Source: Vibrio sp. STUT-A11
GTDB lineage: Bacteria > Pseudomonadota > Gammaproteobacteria > Enterobacterales > Vibrionaceae
Assembly: GCF_026000435.1 (NCBI RefSeq)
Contig: NZ_AP026763.1
Coordinates: forward strand, 620,001 to 684,000
Direction: 5' to 3'
DNA length: 64,000 nucleotides
Shown: one piece after another, positions 9,536 to 18,272 of the stretch
How positions within the stretch are numbered: the first letter of the stretch is position 1
Layout: each line of letters begins with the position of its first letter
The notes under the pieces: generated by a model
What the model was told of the DNA's origin: nothing
Seen by the model: the letters and a program-made list of their open reading frames with translations, nothing else
The model's database searches: none
Program-made: the position numbers and the translations under genes

Positions 9536-9542
9536 GGAGGTG

Positions 9543-9565
9543 ACGGTGCGCAAGGTGCGCACCGT
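9543..9565 (-). other. Strong stem-loop downstream of the binding-protein gene
   Basis: ACGGTGCGC and GCGCACCGT form a perfect 9-base-pair GC-rich stem with a 5-base loop, 15 bases after the binding-protein stop codon. It has no U-tract and probably blocks 3' exonucleases, stabilising the upstream message as REP elements do in maltose-type operons. Confidence 0.6.
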
Positions 9566-9579
9566 AAATTAGAACCTAA

Positions 9580-11256
9580 TTAAGATTTAGGTTTTAGATC
9601 AAGTACTTGAAGTAGACGTTCTTGAGTGTTAGTCATTGGCATCGGACGTCCTTTAGGATTCTCTTCATTCCACCAACCCGTGAAGCGAGCCGTGTTATAT
9701 TGAGAAGTGTACGCGCCAGACATAACAGGAACAGTTACTTGGTTTTCTGCTATGATGCGTTGGATCTTGTGAGCGATCTTAACTTGCTCATCACGGTCAG
9801 CTGTTTTGTAGAAGCCTTCTAGTGCTTTATCAAGTTCTTTGTCGTTCCAGTAATGCAGTGCAAAACGAGGCATACCTTGGCTAGCTTGGAAACGAGAGTG
9901 GTAAGCACTATCCCAGTAAGTGTATGGATCCGCACCGTGGAAATAGTTTGTATATGCAACATCATAAGTTGCATCTAGCATCGCTTGGTTGTATACAGAG
10001 AAGTCAGGTGTCGCTGCTTTCGCTTTAACCCCCGCTTCTGCTAGCATTTCAACGCCTAGCTGTACAGTGTTGTTAAAGTCAGTCCATCCATTTGGAGACT
10101 GGATAGTTAACTCAATCTTCTTACCTGTTGGAGTCTCAACAAAACCATCGCCATCGGTATCAACGAAACCAGCTTCTTTCAGAAGTGTTTTAGCGTTGTC
10201 AACGTTGTACGTCATAAATGGCTTGTATTTATTGTACACTTCATTATCAGACCAAGACTCGAATGCAGCGCCAAGACCAGAAGCGTAATCGTTCACCACA
10301 CCGCCGCCGTAGAATGCGATTTCGATGATAGTTTCGCGGTCGATAGCCATGGAGAATGCACGACGGAAGTCGATGTTATTCACAGCTTCAGCATTGCCAG
10401 CATTTGGCGATTTGTAGTTGAATACAAACGCTTGGCTACCACCCGCAGGGTACCAATACTTATTATCTGGGCTTGCAGCAGCGTATGTGCTGTCTACATC
10501 AGGAATGAAAGAGTAAGACCAGTCAAATTGACCGCTTAGTACTTGGCCTAGGAACTGTTCGTTACCCGCAACTTGTGGCAGACGTAGACAGTCAACATCT
10601 AGGTTATCTGCATCCCAGTAGTTAGGGTTACGACATTGAGTGTAAAGCTGAGGAGTGAAAGTTTCGATCTCAGTAAATGGACCTGTACCTACAGGGTTTT
10701 CGTTTGTGAAGCGTGTTGGGTCTTCAACTTTGCTCCAGATGTGTTTAGCAACGATAGATACTTCGTTAATAAGGTATGGAAGATTAGAGTTGGCTTCCGT
10801 TAGGTCGAAAGTCACTGTATCGCCAGATGCAGTAATTTTATCTAAGCGTGCATTGATACCAGTACGGTCCAGCTCAGGGTACTTTTTCAGCATGTTGAAT
10901 GTAAATGCTACATCTTCGGCAGTAAATGCTTCACCATCAGACCATTTAACGCCTTCACGGATAACAAAAGAAACCTGCTTAAGGTCATCTGACATGGTGT
11001 AGCTTTTTGCCAAACGTAATACTGGCTCATTCCCTTTTAACTCGTTGAATACAACCAGTGGTTCATAGATGAAGTCTTGAACTGTATCTAGCTGAGTTTG
11101 AAGGTAAGGGTTAAAGTTACGAACGAAAGTTGGGAAAAACTTTGGAACCATCGTTAGTTCACTGCGTTCAGCCGCAGTTGCTACCGATGCAAAACCTGTA
11201 GTAGCTGTAGCAATAATTGCTGTTGCTAGTGCTGTTTTTTTAATATTGGCAAGCAT
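9580..11256 (-). CDS. cbp: Periplasmic chitin-oligosaccharide-binding protein (SBP family 5)
   Basis: A 558-residue solute-binding protein of the oligopeptide class. A signal peptide is visible (MLANIKKTALATAIIATATT, cut after ASVATAA near residue 28). The family-5 signature region appears as LAKSYTMSDDLKQVSF and IREGVKWSDGEAFTAEDV. In V. cholerae the orthologue (VC0620) binds (GlcNAc)n in the periplasm, hands it to the ABC permeases, and holds the sensor ChiS inactive when sugar is absent. The ATG at 11256 has an AAGGAAC ribosome site. It is the first gene of the operon. Confidence 0.95.
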   Translation of the reverse strand: MLANIKKTALATAIIATATTGFASVATAAERSELTMVPKFFPTFVRNFNPYLQTQLDTVQDFIYEPLVVFNELKGNEPVLRLAKSYTMSDDLKQVSFVIREGVKWSDGEAFTAEDVAFTFNMLKKYPELDRTGINARLDKITASGDTVTFDLTEANSNLPYLINEVSIVAKHIWSKVEDPTRFTNENPVGTGPFTEIETFTPQLYTQCRNPNYWDADNLDVDCLRLPQVAGNEQFLGQVLSGQFDWSYSFIPDVDSTYAAASPDNKYWYPAGGSQAFVFNYKSPNAGNAEAVNNIDFRRAFSMAIDRETIIEIAFYGGGVVNDYASGLGAAFESWSDNEVYNKYKPFMTYNVDNAKTLLKEAGFVDTDGDGFVETPTGKKIELTIQSPNGWTDFNNTVQLGVEMLAEAGVKAKAATPDFSVYNQAMLDATYDVAYTNYFHGADPYTYWDSAYHSRFQASQGMPRFALHYWNDKELDKALEGFYKTADRDEQVKIAHKIQRIIAENQVTVPVMSGAYTSQYNTARFTGWWNEENPKGRPMPMTNTQERLLQVLDLKPKS

Positions 11257-12057
11257 AGCTGTTCCTTACTGTTTGCTTCATTTCACTATATGGATTTGAA
11301 TGTCATCAATTGATAAACACTCGCCATGACCCACCTCTAGTGTTTTTGCAACTTAAGCTTTCACCTTCATCACATGTAGAGTGGCCTGTAGGTCTTCGGC
11401 AGGAGTAAGAAAACACCTTATCCTGAAAATAATCAAACTCGTATCTCGTTAAAAACGTCAAAAGAGCTGGATATCACGTTATAAACGTCATTTCGTTTGC
11501 TTTTGACCCAACTGTGTCTGAAAATCAAAAGTTGATATGCGTCGCAGCTTATATCCTTATGGACATTACGTGTTAGTATTTACTTACTTTGTATTATCTA
11601 TTTTTAAATGGATCCGATTGTTTTGTCGAGTTGGGAGATCCCGATCACACACGCCATTCTTGTTAATTCATGAGGTGAAATTTAATCTGCCGTTCTGTTG
11701 TGATTGACTTCTCAATCTGTGTCATTAGTTTATAAAGTCATGTCCTAAATGATGAAAGTTTCGCCTTTTATTGTTTTCCTTATCGCTCAATATTACTCTT
11801 TTTTCACTTCGAAAATAAAGTGTGTTGGCATGCTTTTTATTGTGAAATAAAAACTATGGACATGGCACAGTACTCTGAATTCTTGCCAGGATAATAGCGT
11901 CTGCACCGTTAAATTTGGATTCTGTCTACTGAGCTTTATTTAGCTGGAATATTGGCATGATGGTTTTGCAGATGGGATAGATGGCATGCCATTTAAGTCG
12001 CACTTACCTTCACTTAGCAATAGGCATTGAACACGGAATAGAAGTATTTCTAAATGT
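11257..12057. other. Long non-coding regulatory gap upstream of the chitobiose operon
   Basis: About 800 bases, AT-rich, lie between the chiS terminator and the first operon gene. I find no convincing gene. It holds two 14-base direct repeats at 11447-11490 and two partial CRP-like boxes at 11634-11649 and 11699-11714. In V. cholerae the corresponding promoter is directly activated by ChiS with the help of SlmA. No -35/-10 pair could be chosen with confidence. Confidence 0.6.
11447..11490. promoter_or_regulatory. Paired near-palindromic repeats, candidate ChiS operators
   Basis: CGTTAAAAACGTCA (11447-11460) and CGTTATAAACGTCA (11477-11490) differ at one base and are 30 bases apart, about three helical turns. 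Each is an imperfect palindrome (ACGTT..AACGT). They lie about 190-235 bases upstream of the binding-protein start codon. Assignment to ChiS is inference from position and from the known role of ChiS at this promoter. Confidence 0.35.
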
Positions 12058-12096
12058 AAAAAGCCTCCAACAATTGGTGTCTAATTGTTGGAGGCT
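12058..12096 (-). terminator. chiS intrinsic terminator
   Basis: A perfect 14-base-pair stem (AGCCTCCAACAATT with AATTGTTGGAGGCT) and a 7-base loop, followed on the minus strand by TTTT. It lies 33 bases beyond the chiS stop codon. Confidence 0.85.
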
Positions 12097-12128
12097 GTTC
12101 AAACGGAGCGCTTCATTAGATAACGCTG

Positions 12129-15100
12129 CTAGCTGGTAAGCAACCTTTGCAGTTTGTCACGCTGTGCTTCAATGTAAGCGCGTTCCGGGCTTTGTTCTTT
12201 ACAATGCTCGAGTATAAACTCGATAGAGCTTAAAACCGTTCTCCAGCGTGGAGTTTTAGGTAAGGTTTCAATGCGCATGTATTTATCTAAAGTACGGGTT
12301 TGTAGCGTACTACGATCAAGATAAACGCGCCAAAGGCCACTTTGCTCGGCAAAGGTAAACTTACTTTCGCCAGTCACGGACTCCCAGTATTCCAAAGCGC
12401 GAGTCATTGCTTCGACCAGAACTTCACGCATCACTTCCTGTTTGTCTTTTTTATTGCCTAACGCTTTGTCTGCCAGTCGAGTGAATTCACCTCCAAGCTC
12501 TTTAAGCTTCTGTAACTGTTCTTTGTCGCCGTCAAAGGCATAGCGAGAAAGCACCTCTACTGCTGTTTCCAGGTTATGGATACGGGCTGTATTCGCGCCG
12601 CCACCCACATTGAATATATACATAACGTCTAAGCCAGAGCCTTCAGGGAGTTTGAGAACATCCGCTTCAATATTTTGACGAATGTCCTCGACATAGATAT
12701 CAATTTTCCCGCAATAATGTGGCTGTTTAACGGTGAGGAATTTTGGCGCAATTAGCTCATCAGCTGAAGAGCGTTTAATTTGCTCTAAACTACGTTTAAA
12801 TAACTTACACGCAGCTTCGTTGGCAAAGCGAATACGCTGATCTTCGCGCAAGCAGATGATGGCCTCAGGAGCGGATTCAAGTTGTTCTAGCAGACGACCC
12901 TGAGTTTCAAGCAGGCTCGCTTCGACTTCAGCTCGTTGGCGAAGCTCCGACTCAAGTTGCTTATTCTCAATATGACGAATTTCTGCTTTGCTTGCCGTTA
13001 AATGGGCCTGAATTCTAGCTGCAAGTTCTTGTTTATTAAAAGGCTTAGATAAGTAATCGTTCGCTCCAGCCTCAAAGCCTCTAACGCGGTCTTCAGTTTG
13101 ACTAAGTGCTGTTAACATAATAATTGGCAGCTCGGCATGATCATAGATTTTACGCAGTTCACTACATACCTGATAGCCACTCATGCCTGGCATCATGATA
13201 TCGAGCAGTAACAGTTCCGGTTTTTCTTGTTCGACAAGATCAAGTGTTTCTGGGCCGTCCGAAACAGTTCGTACACGATAGCCTTCTAAACGCAAAAAGC
13301 TTTCAAGTACACGCAGGTTGACGGGTTCGTCGTCTGCGACATAAAGCAGTGGGCCATCCGGGTTCTCTGGCAGCGATAGATCATCGCTGTTGTCCAAATT
13401 GGTTTCTGGAGCCTGGAAATGCCCACAGGCAGCCAGCGTCTGCGTGGCCAGAATCTCTTCTTCACTGGCGAGAGGTAAAGTGAAGCTGAATGTAGTACCT
13501 ACCATTGGTTGGCTACTTACATATAAGGAGCCACCCATTAGCTCAATTAACTGGCGGCTAATTGATAAGCCTAATCCAGCACCTTGACGATAGCGACTTT
13601 CATCTTGTCCTGCCTGAATTAAAGGCTCAAAGATGTGCTCAAGGTGTTCTGCTGGGATGCCCTGTCCGGTATCGACCACTTGAACGCGGACTAGATCGTC
13701 AACGACTCCTGCTGAAATAACGATCTTACCTTCAGATGTGTACTTAATTGCGTTACCTATCAGGTTGTACAGCACCTGTTCAAGTCGTTGTGGATCTGCT
13801 GATACTGCTTTGAGATCATTCGGTACCTGATTGATGATCCGAATGGTCTTGTTACCAAGTAAGTGGCCAGACAGCTCCAGTACCAATCGAGTTGAGCTTG
13901 CCAAACTGACCGCCGACTTCTGGATGCCCATGCTACCGTAACGCATTTTATGGTAATCCAGTAAGTCGTCGACGAGGTTGGCCAAGCGTTGTCCACTTTT
14001 GATAATAATATCAAGCTGATATTTCTGGTTTGCCGGGAGCGCGCCGTTGGCTCCGGAAATTAGAGTTTCCGCAATACCCACCATACCGTGTAAAGGCGTA
14101 CGCAGTTCATGAGAGGTGGTTGCCAGAAACTCATCTTTTAGCTTGTCTGCGAGTTGTAGCTCGTCATTTTGTTTTTGAATTAAGCGGATGTTGCTTTCCA
14201 GCTCTTCATTTTGCTTTTTGATGGTCTGAATTTTTTCACGAATAGAGCGCTGCATCCGCTCGAAACTGCTGGCTAATCGGCCAATTTCATCTTTTCTGAT
14301 GGTATCGAACGTCGTTTCATCCAGATCGCCTGCTGATACTCGCTCTGCTGCCCAGGTTAATTTGAGTAGTGGGGAAGTAATAAAGTTCGATAGATAGTGT
14401 GAGGCAATCACAACCAGTATGATTGCTGTGATCATCGCAATAACGAAGAGTTTTTCCAACTGGTGGATACGAGAAAAAGCGTCTTTCTCCGGTAACTGTA
14501 CGATCAAGGCCCAGTTTACGCCACGAGTTTTTACTGGCGCATAGGCGGCGATAATAGCTTCATCGAGTCCGTTTGTATAAGTGCCGACGTTTGTTTGACC
14601 TGAAAGTGCCTGACTGATGACCTCCATACTATTTTGGATATCATTCAGTTTGGTGTTTATTGTACGAGGTTGTTGATCTCCCCCCACTAGTAAGGTTTCA
14701 ATCGATGACTCGCGATTTTGGTCAGCTACTAATTTAGTGATACCGTTGTTTGGCAAGCGGAACATGGCGTAGCTGTGTAGGTACCCTTGTTGAACGATTG
14801 GTGCACCAAGCCAAGCTACCGGCTTACCCTTTTCAAGTTCAAAATCAGAGACAAGTATTGGCGTGTAGTCTTCGTTAACTTTACGACGCTCGCTGACATC
14901 GTCGGCTAAGCGGTGAAATGCCTTACCTAACGCGGAATCTTTATAGCGACCTGTGAGAAGATTGGTGCCGTAATTGTCATCTTTGTTGATTGAGTAGGTA
15001 ACGTTGCCGTTAATATCGACGAGTAATATGTCATTGAAGTCAGAGCGTTTAAGAAGTTCTAAATAAGCCCAATGATAGCGTTTGTGGAGTAGGCGATAGC

Positions 15101-15515
15101 GCTCACTGCCAGCATAATTGGATGATTCTGGCAATATTGACGTTTTTGTTTGATCACCACTGCCTTCAATGTAACGTTGCTGTGCATTTTGACGAGACTC
15201 CTCAATGTCATTTCCTAACCGACTGAACGCATTGACTAAACCATAAAAACGTCCGCCGCTGGCATAGGCTAATTCCGAGCGGACGAAGCCCATCACTTCG
15301 GTTTCGCGTGCTTCAAAGTAGTCAACAATCTGCTGTTGCTTGGTATCTCTTACAGACAAAAGGTGTGACGTGCTCTGTTCTTGCAGATCTTGGCTGTGTG
15401 ACTGCAGGAAAAAAAACGCAGTAATGGTTAGAGGCGTAAGGCTGAGGACAAGAAACGCAGTCATCAGCGTACTCTGTAGACGCTTAAACTTCTGTTTTTT
15501 GTAGAATTTGAACAT
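12129..15515 (-). CDS. chiS: ChiS, hybrid sensor kinase and DNA-binding regulator of chitin utilisation
   Basis: The 1128-residue inner-membrane protein has a membrane helix at about 17-37, a periplasmic sensor domain to about 350, a second helix near 355-372, and HAMP. A coiled coil and HisKA follow, with the phosphorylation site H469 in ATTSHELRTPLHG. Next come the HATPase (N588 region NLIGNAIKYTSEGK, DTGQG, GAGLGL), then a receiver domain with D772 in LLLDIMMPGMSG, then a second coiled coil and a C-terminal region of about 230 residues. H469 and D772 have the same numbers as in V. cholerae ChiS, which represses its own output by kinase activity and binds the chb promoter through its C-terminus. 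It is encoded next to the operon it controls and ends in its own terminator. Confidence 0.96.
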   Translation of the reverse strand: MFKFYKKQKFKRLQSTLMTAFLVLSLTPLTITAFFFLQSHSQDLQEQSTSHLLSVRDTKQQQIVDYFEARETEVMGFVRSELAYASGGRFYGLVNAFSRLGNDIEESRQNAQQRYIEGSGDQTKTSILPESSNYAGSERYRLLHKRYHWAYLELLKRSDFNDILLVDINGNVTYSINKDDNYGTNLLTGRYKDSALGKAFHRLADDVSERRKVNEDYTPILVSDFELEKGKPVAWLGAPIVQQGYLHSYAMFRLPNNGITKLVADQNRESSIETLLVGGDQQPRTINTKLNDIQNSMEVISQALSGQTNVGTYTNGLDEAIIAAYAPVKTRGVNWALIVQLPEKDAFSRIHQLEKLFVIAMITAIILVVIASHYLSNFITSPLLKLTWAAERVSAGDLDETTFDTIRKDEIGRLASSFERMQRSIREKIQTIKKQNEELESNIRLIQKQNDELQLADKLKDEFLATTSHELRTPLHGMVGIAETLISGANGALPANQKYQLDIIIKSGQRLANLVDDLLDYHKMRYGSMGIQKSAVSLASSTRLVLELSGHLLGNKTIRIINQVPNDLKAVSADPQRLEQVLYNLIGNAIKYTSEGKIVISAGVVDDLVRVQVVDTGQGIPAEHLEHIFEPLIQAGQDESRYRQGAGLGLSISRQLIELMGGSLYVSSQPMVGTTFSFTLPLASEEEILATQTLAACGHFQAPETNLDNSDDLSLPENPDGPLLYVADDEPVNLRVLESFLRLEGYRVRTVSDGPETLDLVEQEKPELLLLDIMMPGMSGYQVCSELRKIYDHAELPIIMLTALSQTEDRVRGFEAGANDYLSKPFNKQELAARIQAHLTASKAEIRHIENKQLESELRQRAEVEASLLETQGRLLEQLESAPEAIICLREDQRIRFANEAACKLFKRSLEQIKRSSADELIAPKFLTVKQPHYCGKIDIYVEDIRQNIEADVLKLPEGSGLDVMYIFNVGGGANTARIHNLETAVEVLSRYAFDGDKEQLQKLKELGGEFTRLADKALGNKKDKQEVMREVLVEAMTRALEYWESVTGESKFTFAEQSGLWRVYLDRSTLQTRTLDKYMRIETLPKTPRWRTVLSSIEFILEHCKEQSPERAYIEAQRDKLQRLLTS

Positions 15516-15712
15516 GGGTAAGGTTGCAACTCGTAAAGGGCAGCAAAAACAATATTGATTGCTACCAAGGTTCTCGTTAAAAACGGATAAGACGTTAAAT
15601 TCGATAGAAATAACAAAATTAACGAGTTTTTTTTCTTTGACAAGAAAGTTAATTGCAAAGCGTGCAGAGTCACGCAGTTTTTCTTACGATTGATGAAATT
15701 TTAGCGGAAAAT

Positions 15713-15734
15713 CGCGCAGGTTGTCGCCTGCGCG
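15713..15734 (-). terminator. rsmC terminator-like hairpin
   Basis: CGCGCAGG and CCTGCGCG form a perfect 8-base-pair stem with a 6-base loop, 9 bases beyond the rsmC stop. On the minus strand ATTTTCC follows, a short U-tract. Confidence 0.6.
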
Positions 15735-15742
15735 GGGGAGGC

Positions 15743-16768
15743 TTATGGCTTTTTCGCGTAATAAATCGAGAATTTTTTAGTCTTATTTAGCGTCTCATAA
15801 TTATTGAAAGCGCTTTCAAGAATTGGCGGGTACTTTAAGAAACTGTTCGCCACAATGATCATTTCCCCCTGTTTTTGCAGGTACTGTGGTGCATCACCAA
15901 GCAAGGTTTCGGCGGCATTATAATTGGTATCTAGCCCACTATGGAAAGGGGGGTTACTGATGATAAAGCGGTAGTCGTTTGCTGTATCTGAATAAATATC
16001 AGAGGCAAATACTTTGCCCTCTAAATCATTGGCTTTTAGTGTTGCTTGGCTGGATGTAATTGCATAGGCGTTGATATCGCACATTTCAATTTCTATTGCA
16101 GGGTTGGTTTTCGCCATAAATGCGCCCAGCACACCTGCTCCGCATCCAAAATCAAGCACTTTACCGGACAATGGCGGTAAGGTTTCCAGCAACAGTTGGC
16201 TGCCCAAGTCGAACTCGCCATGACTGAATACCCCAGGTAAGCTTTTCACCAGCAGTGATTGGTTTCCAAGGCTGATAGTGTAAGACTTAAACCAGTCGAG
16301 CTGATTAAATGGCGCTGGTTGGTTGATACACTGACCCCAGTAAAAAGAGCAACGACGGGCTGAATCGTATTTATTGATCGGACCGTAATCTTTGAACATC
16401 TTTTCGATACTCTTTACGCCTGAGCGATTCTCACCAACCACAACGATTTCAGTATCGACACCGAGTTTCGCCATGAGCATGGCCAGTAAGTATTCCGCTT
16501 CAGCTTTAGCTTTTGGCCAGTACAGTAACACCATGTCTGCTTGGGTATCGACGTCAAACTCTGAGCCAAAGTGGCTTTTGATCTTGTCAGATGTACGAAT
16601 TTGACGGTAATAGCTGTAGTTAGAGGTAAAAACTTCAACAGACTCACAGTAGGAGGCCAGCTCAAGAGGGAATAGGTCTTCAACTTCACCAGCAACTAAA
16701 ACATGCTTTCCATTGAAGTATTCCAGCTGGCGCTGTGCTATTTGGCTTGGAGCGATATAAGCAGACAT
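15743..16768 (-). CDS. rsmC: 16S rRNA m2G1207 methyltransferase RsmC
   Basis: A 341-residue cytoplasmic enzyme that methylates N2 of G1207 in 16S rRNA on the 30S subunit. It has the duplicated RsmC architecture: a degenerate N-terminal methyltransferase-like half (1-165) and an active C-terminal half. SAM motif I is VLDFGCGAGVLG (about 204-215) and the amino-group methylase motif is NPPFHSG (272-278). Length matches the family (about 340). It is a single-gene unit. Confidence 0.95.
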   Translation of the reverse strand: MSAYIAPSQIAQRQLEYFNGKHVLVAGEVEDLFPLELASYCESVEVFTSNYSYYRQIRTSDKIKSHFGSEFDVDTQADMVLLYWPKAKAEAEYLLAMLMAKLGVDTEIVVVGENRSGVKSIEKMFKDYGPINKYDSARRCSFYWGQCINQPAPFNQLDWFKSYTISLGNQSLLVKSLPGVFSHGEFDLGSQLLLETLPPLSGKVLDFGCGAGVLGAFMAKTNPAIEIEMCDINAYAITSSQATLKANDLEGKVFASDIYSDTANDYRFIISNPPFHSGLDTNYNAAETLLGDAPQYLQKQGEMIIVANSFLKYPPILESAFNNYETLNKTKKFSIYYAKKP

Positions 16769-16844
16769 AAATTTGGTTCGTCAGAAATAATTAGGGCCGG
16801 ATTTTCTCATAATCCGGCCTAAGCTTGAAGCTATTAACGAGTTG

Positions 16845-17957
16845 TTAGCTGTTATCTTGATTGGTAAGGAAGTCTTTAAACTCTTCTTCGTAAATATTAA
16901 ATAACACCATTGTGACAGCAAAAATCAGCGGGCCATAAATCAGACCGATTAAACCAAATAGGTGCAAGCCCCCCAGTAGTGAGAAGAAAATCATTAAGGT
17001 ATTCATTCCCGCACTGCCTTGCATTAGTAATGGTCGCAACAAGTTATCTATTGAGCCGACAATAACCACACTCCACGCTGTGAGGAAGAGTGCCCAAGTG
17101 GTGTCACCGGTTAGGAAAAGGTAAGCTGCCGCCGGTATCCATATTAATGCGGTACCAACAACAGGAATGAATGAGGCAAAGCCCATCATAGTGCCCCAGA
17201 ATAGTCCCGGGAAACCTGCCAGCCACATGCCAATCCCGCCGGCGAAGCCTTGTGCAATTGCGGTGAGAAACGAGCCCATAACCGCTGACTTTGACACCTG
17301 CTCTATTTCAGTCAGGATTTTGTCTTCCTGACTGCGTGAAAGGGGGAGAATATGTCGAATTACGGAAATAATTTTATCGTGGTCACGCAATAAGAAGAAC
17401 AGGACAAATAACATTAGGAAAAAATCCATTAAGAAATTTGTCGCATCACCGAGAATTTTTGCGCTGATGGTGACCAGATTTGAGCCAAATGAGGTGGCGA
17501 ATTGGGCGATTTTTGCCGCAATGGCCTGTGGCTCAATTTTATCGAAAGGCAAGTACTCATTAACGAAGGATAATGCTTTGATAACTAAAGGATGTTGGAA
17601 AACATCCTGAATGCCACCATTCGTCACCCACTTATAGGTATTTTGTGAAAATAAGGAGCCTTGCTGGACGATCGCAGCAAAAACAAACAGCAGAGGAATC
17701 ACAATAATAAAGGTCAGTACAACACATGACAGTAACGAAGCCATGTTTCTATGTTTTGGCATCTTTTGCTCAAACCATTCGTGTATAGGGAACATGAGCA
17801 ATGAAATGATAAAAGCCATGACGATTGAGTTGATGTAAGGCTCGACCAATAAGTAGCAAGCAAAAGCAGCGGCGAGTAGGGCGATCATCAGAACGCGATG
17901 ACTCGACGTGATTTTCACATTGTTTGGCATAAGATAAGTCCAACTTGCGGGTGACAT
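16845..17957 (-). CDS. AI-2E/PerM family inner-membrane transporter
   Basis: A 370-residue polytopic membrane protein of the AI-2 exporter/PerM family. Paired helices lie at about 22-65, a further helix at about 75-98, a loop to about 150, and the conserved C-terminal block has GFASFIPVVGTALIWIPAA and the GLIGLIYGPLIFAV signature. Family members have been proposed to export the signal AI-2 or to act as ion antiporters. No substrate can be inferred here. The start may instead be MPNNVK at 17930; neither start has a strong ribosome site. Confidence 0.88.
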   Translation of the reverse strand: MSPASWTYLMPNNVKITSSHRVLMIALLAAAFACYLLVEPYINSIVMAFIISLLMFPIHEWFEQKMPKHRNMASLLSCVVLTFIIVIPLLFVFAAIVQQGSLFSQNTYKWVTNGGIQDVFQHPLVIKALSFVNEYLPFDKIEPQAIAAKIAQFATSFGSNLVTISAKILGDATNFLMDFFLMLFVLFFLLRDHDKIISVIRHILPLSRSQEDKILTEIEQVSKSAVMGSFLTAIAQGFAGGIGMWLAGFPGLFWGTMMGFASFIPVVGTALIWIPAAAYLFLTGDTTWALFLTAWSVVIVGSIDNLLRPLLMQGSAGMNTLMIFFSLLGGLHLFGLIGLIYGPLIFAVTMVLFNIYEEEFKDFLTNQDNS

Positions 17958-18057
17958 GTACGGTTTCTAGCTTATAACACGGGCTTTGAACCTTTATTAC
18001 TGTATGTACTAATTGTCTTATAGCGTAGCGGCATTAGAGCCTAGTAGCATACCTTGT

Positions 18058-18063
18058 TATAAT
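18058..18063 (+). promoter_or_regulatory. Candidate -10 box for the 38-residue peptide gene
   Basis: A perfect TATAAT lies about 39 bases upstream of the small gene's ATG. The expected -35 position holds only a weak match (TTAGAG at 18 bases). Confidence 0.4.
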
Positions 18064-18101
18064 GACGACAAATCAGTCGGTTATCAATCAGGAGATGTAA
18101 A

Positions 18102-18218
18102 ATGGGTTGTTGTAATGGTGATAAGTCATGTCAAAGTGAGAAAAAAGCCAAACGCACTCCGTGGTTAGGTATTGTGATTGGTGTACTCGTTGTCTTAGTT
18201 ATTTTGAATTGGCGGTAA
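18102..18218 (+). CDS. Small cysteine-containing single-pass membrane peptide (38 residues)
   Basis: The reading frame MGCCNGDKSCQSEKKAKRTP is followed by a hydrophobic helix (WLGIVIGVLVVLVILNW) ending in Arg. It has an AGGAG ribosome site about 8 bases before the ATG, a TATAAT upstream and a perfect terminator right after the stop, so it looks like a complete independent gene. The N-terminus has a Cys-Cys pair and a third Cys followed by lysine and arginine residues, suggesting Nin/Cout insertion with a cytoplasmic Cys-rich end. I do not recognise a characterised family and do not assign a function. Confidence 0.7.
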   Translation: MGCCNGDKSCQSEKKAKRTPWLGIVIGVLVVLVILNWR

Positions 18219-18243
18219 AAAAGGACCGTGAAGGTCCTTTTGA
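18217..18243. terminator. Bidirectional terminator between the small peptide gene and hemL
   Basis: AAAAGGACC and GGTCCTTTT form a 9-base-pair stem with a 5-base loop. A-run and T-run on opposite sides serve both converging genes. Confidence 0.85.
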
Positions 18244-18272
18244 GATTCGTCGATACTGCCTTTGCAGAATTA

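Noticed and set aside
11572..11587. GTTAGTATTTACTTAC upstream of the chitobiose operon as an SlmA site
   Set aside because: The arms resemble the SlmA half-site but the spacing does not fit the 12-base consensus, so the match is not specific.
11749..11850. 33-codon hydrophobic open frame (MMKVSPFIVFLI...) in the chitobiose upstream gap
   Set aside because: No ribosome site, AT-rich composition that favours chance hydrophobic codons, and no recognisable family.
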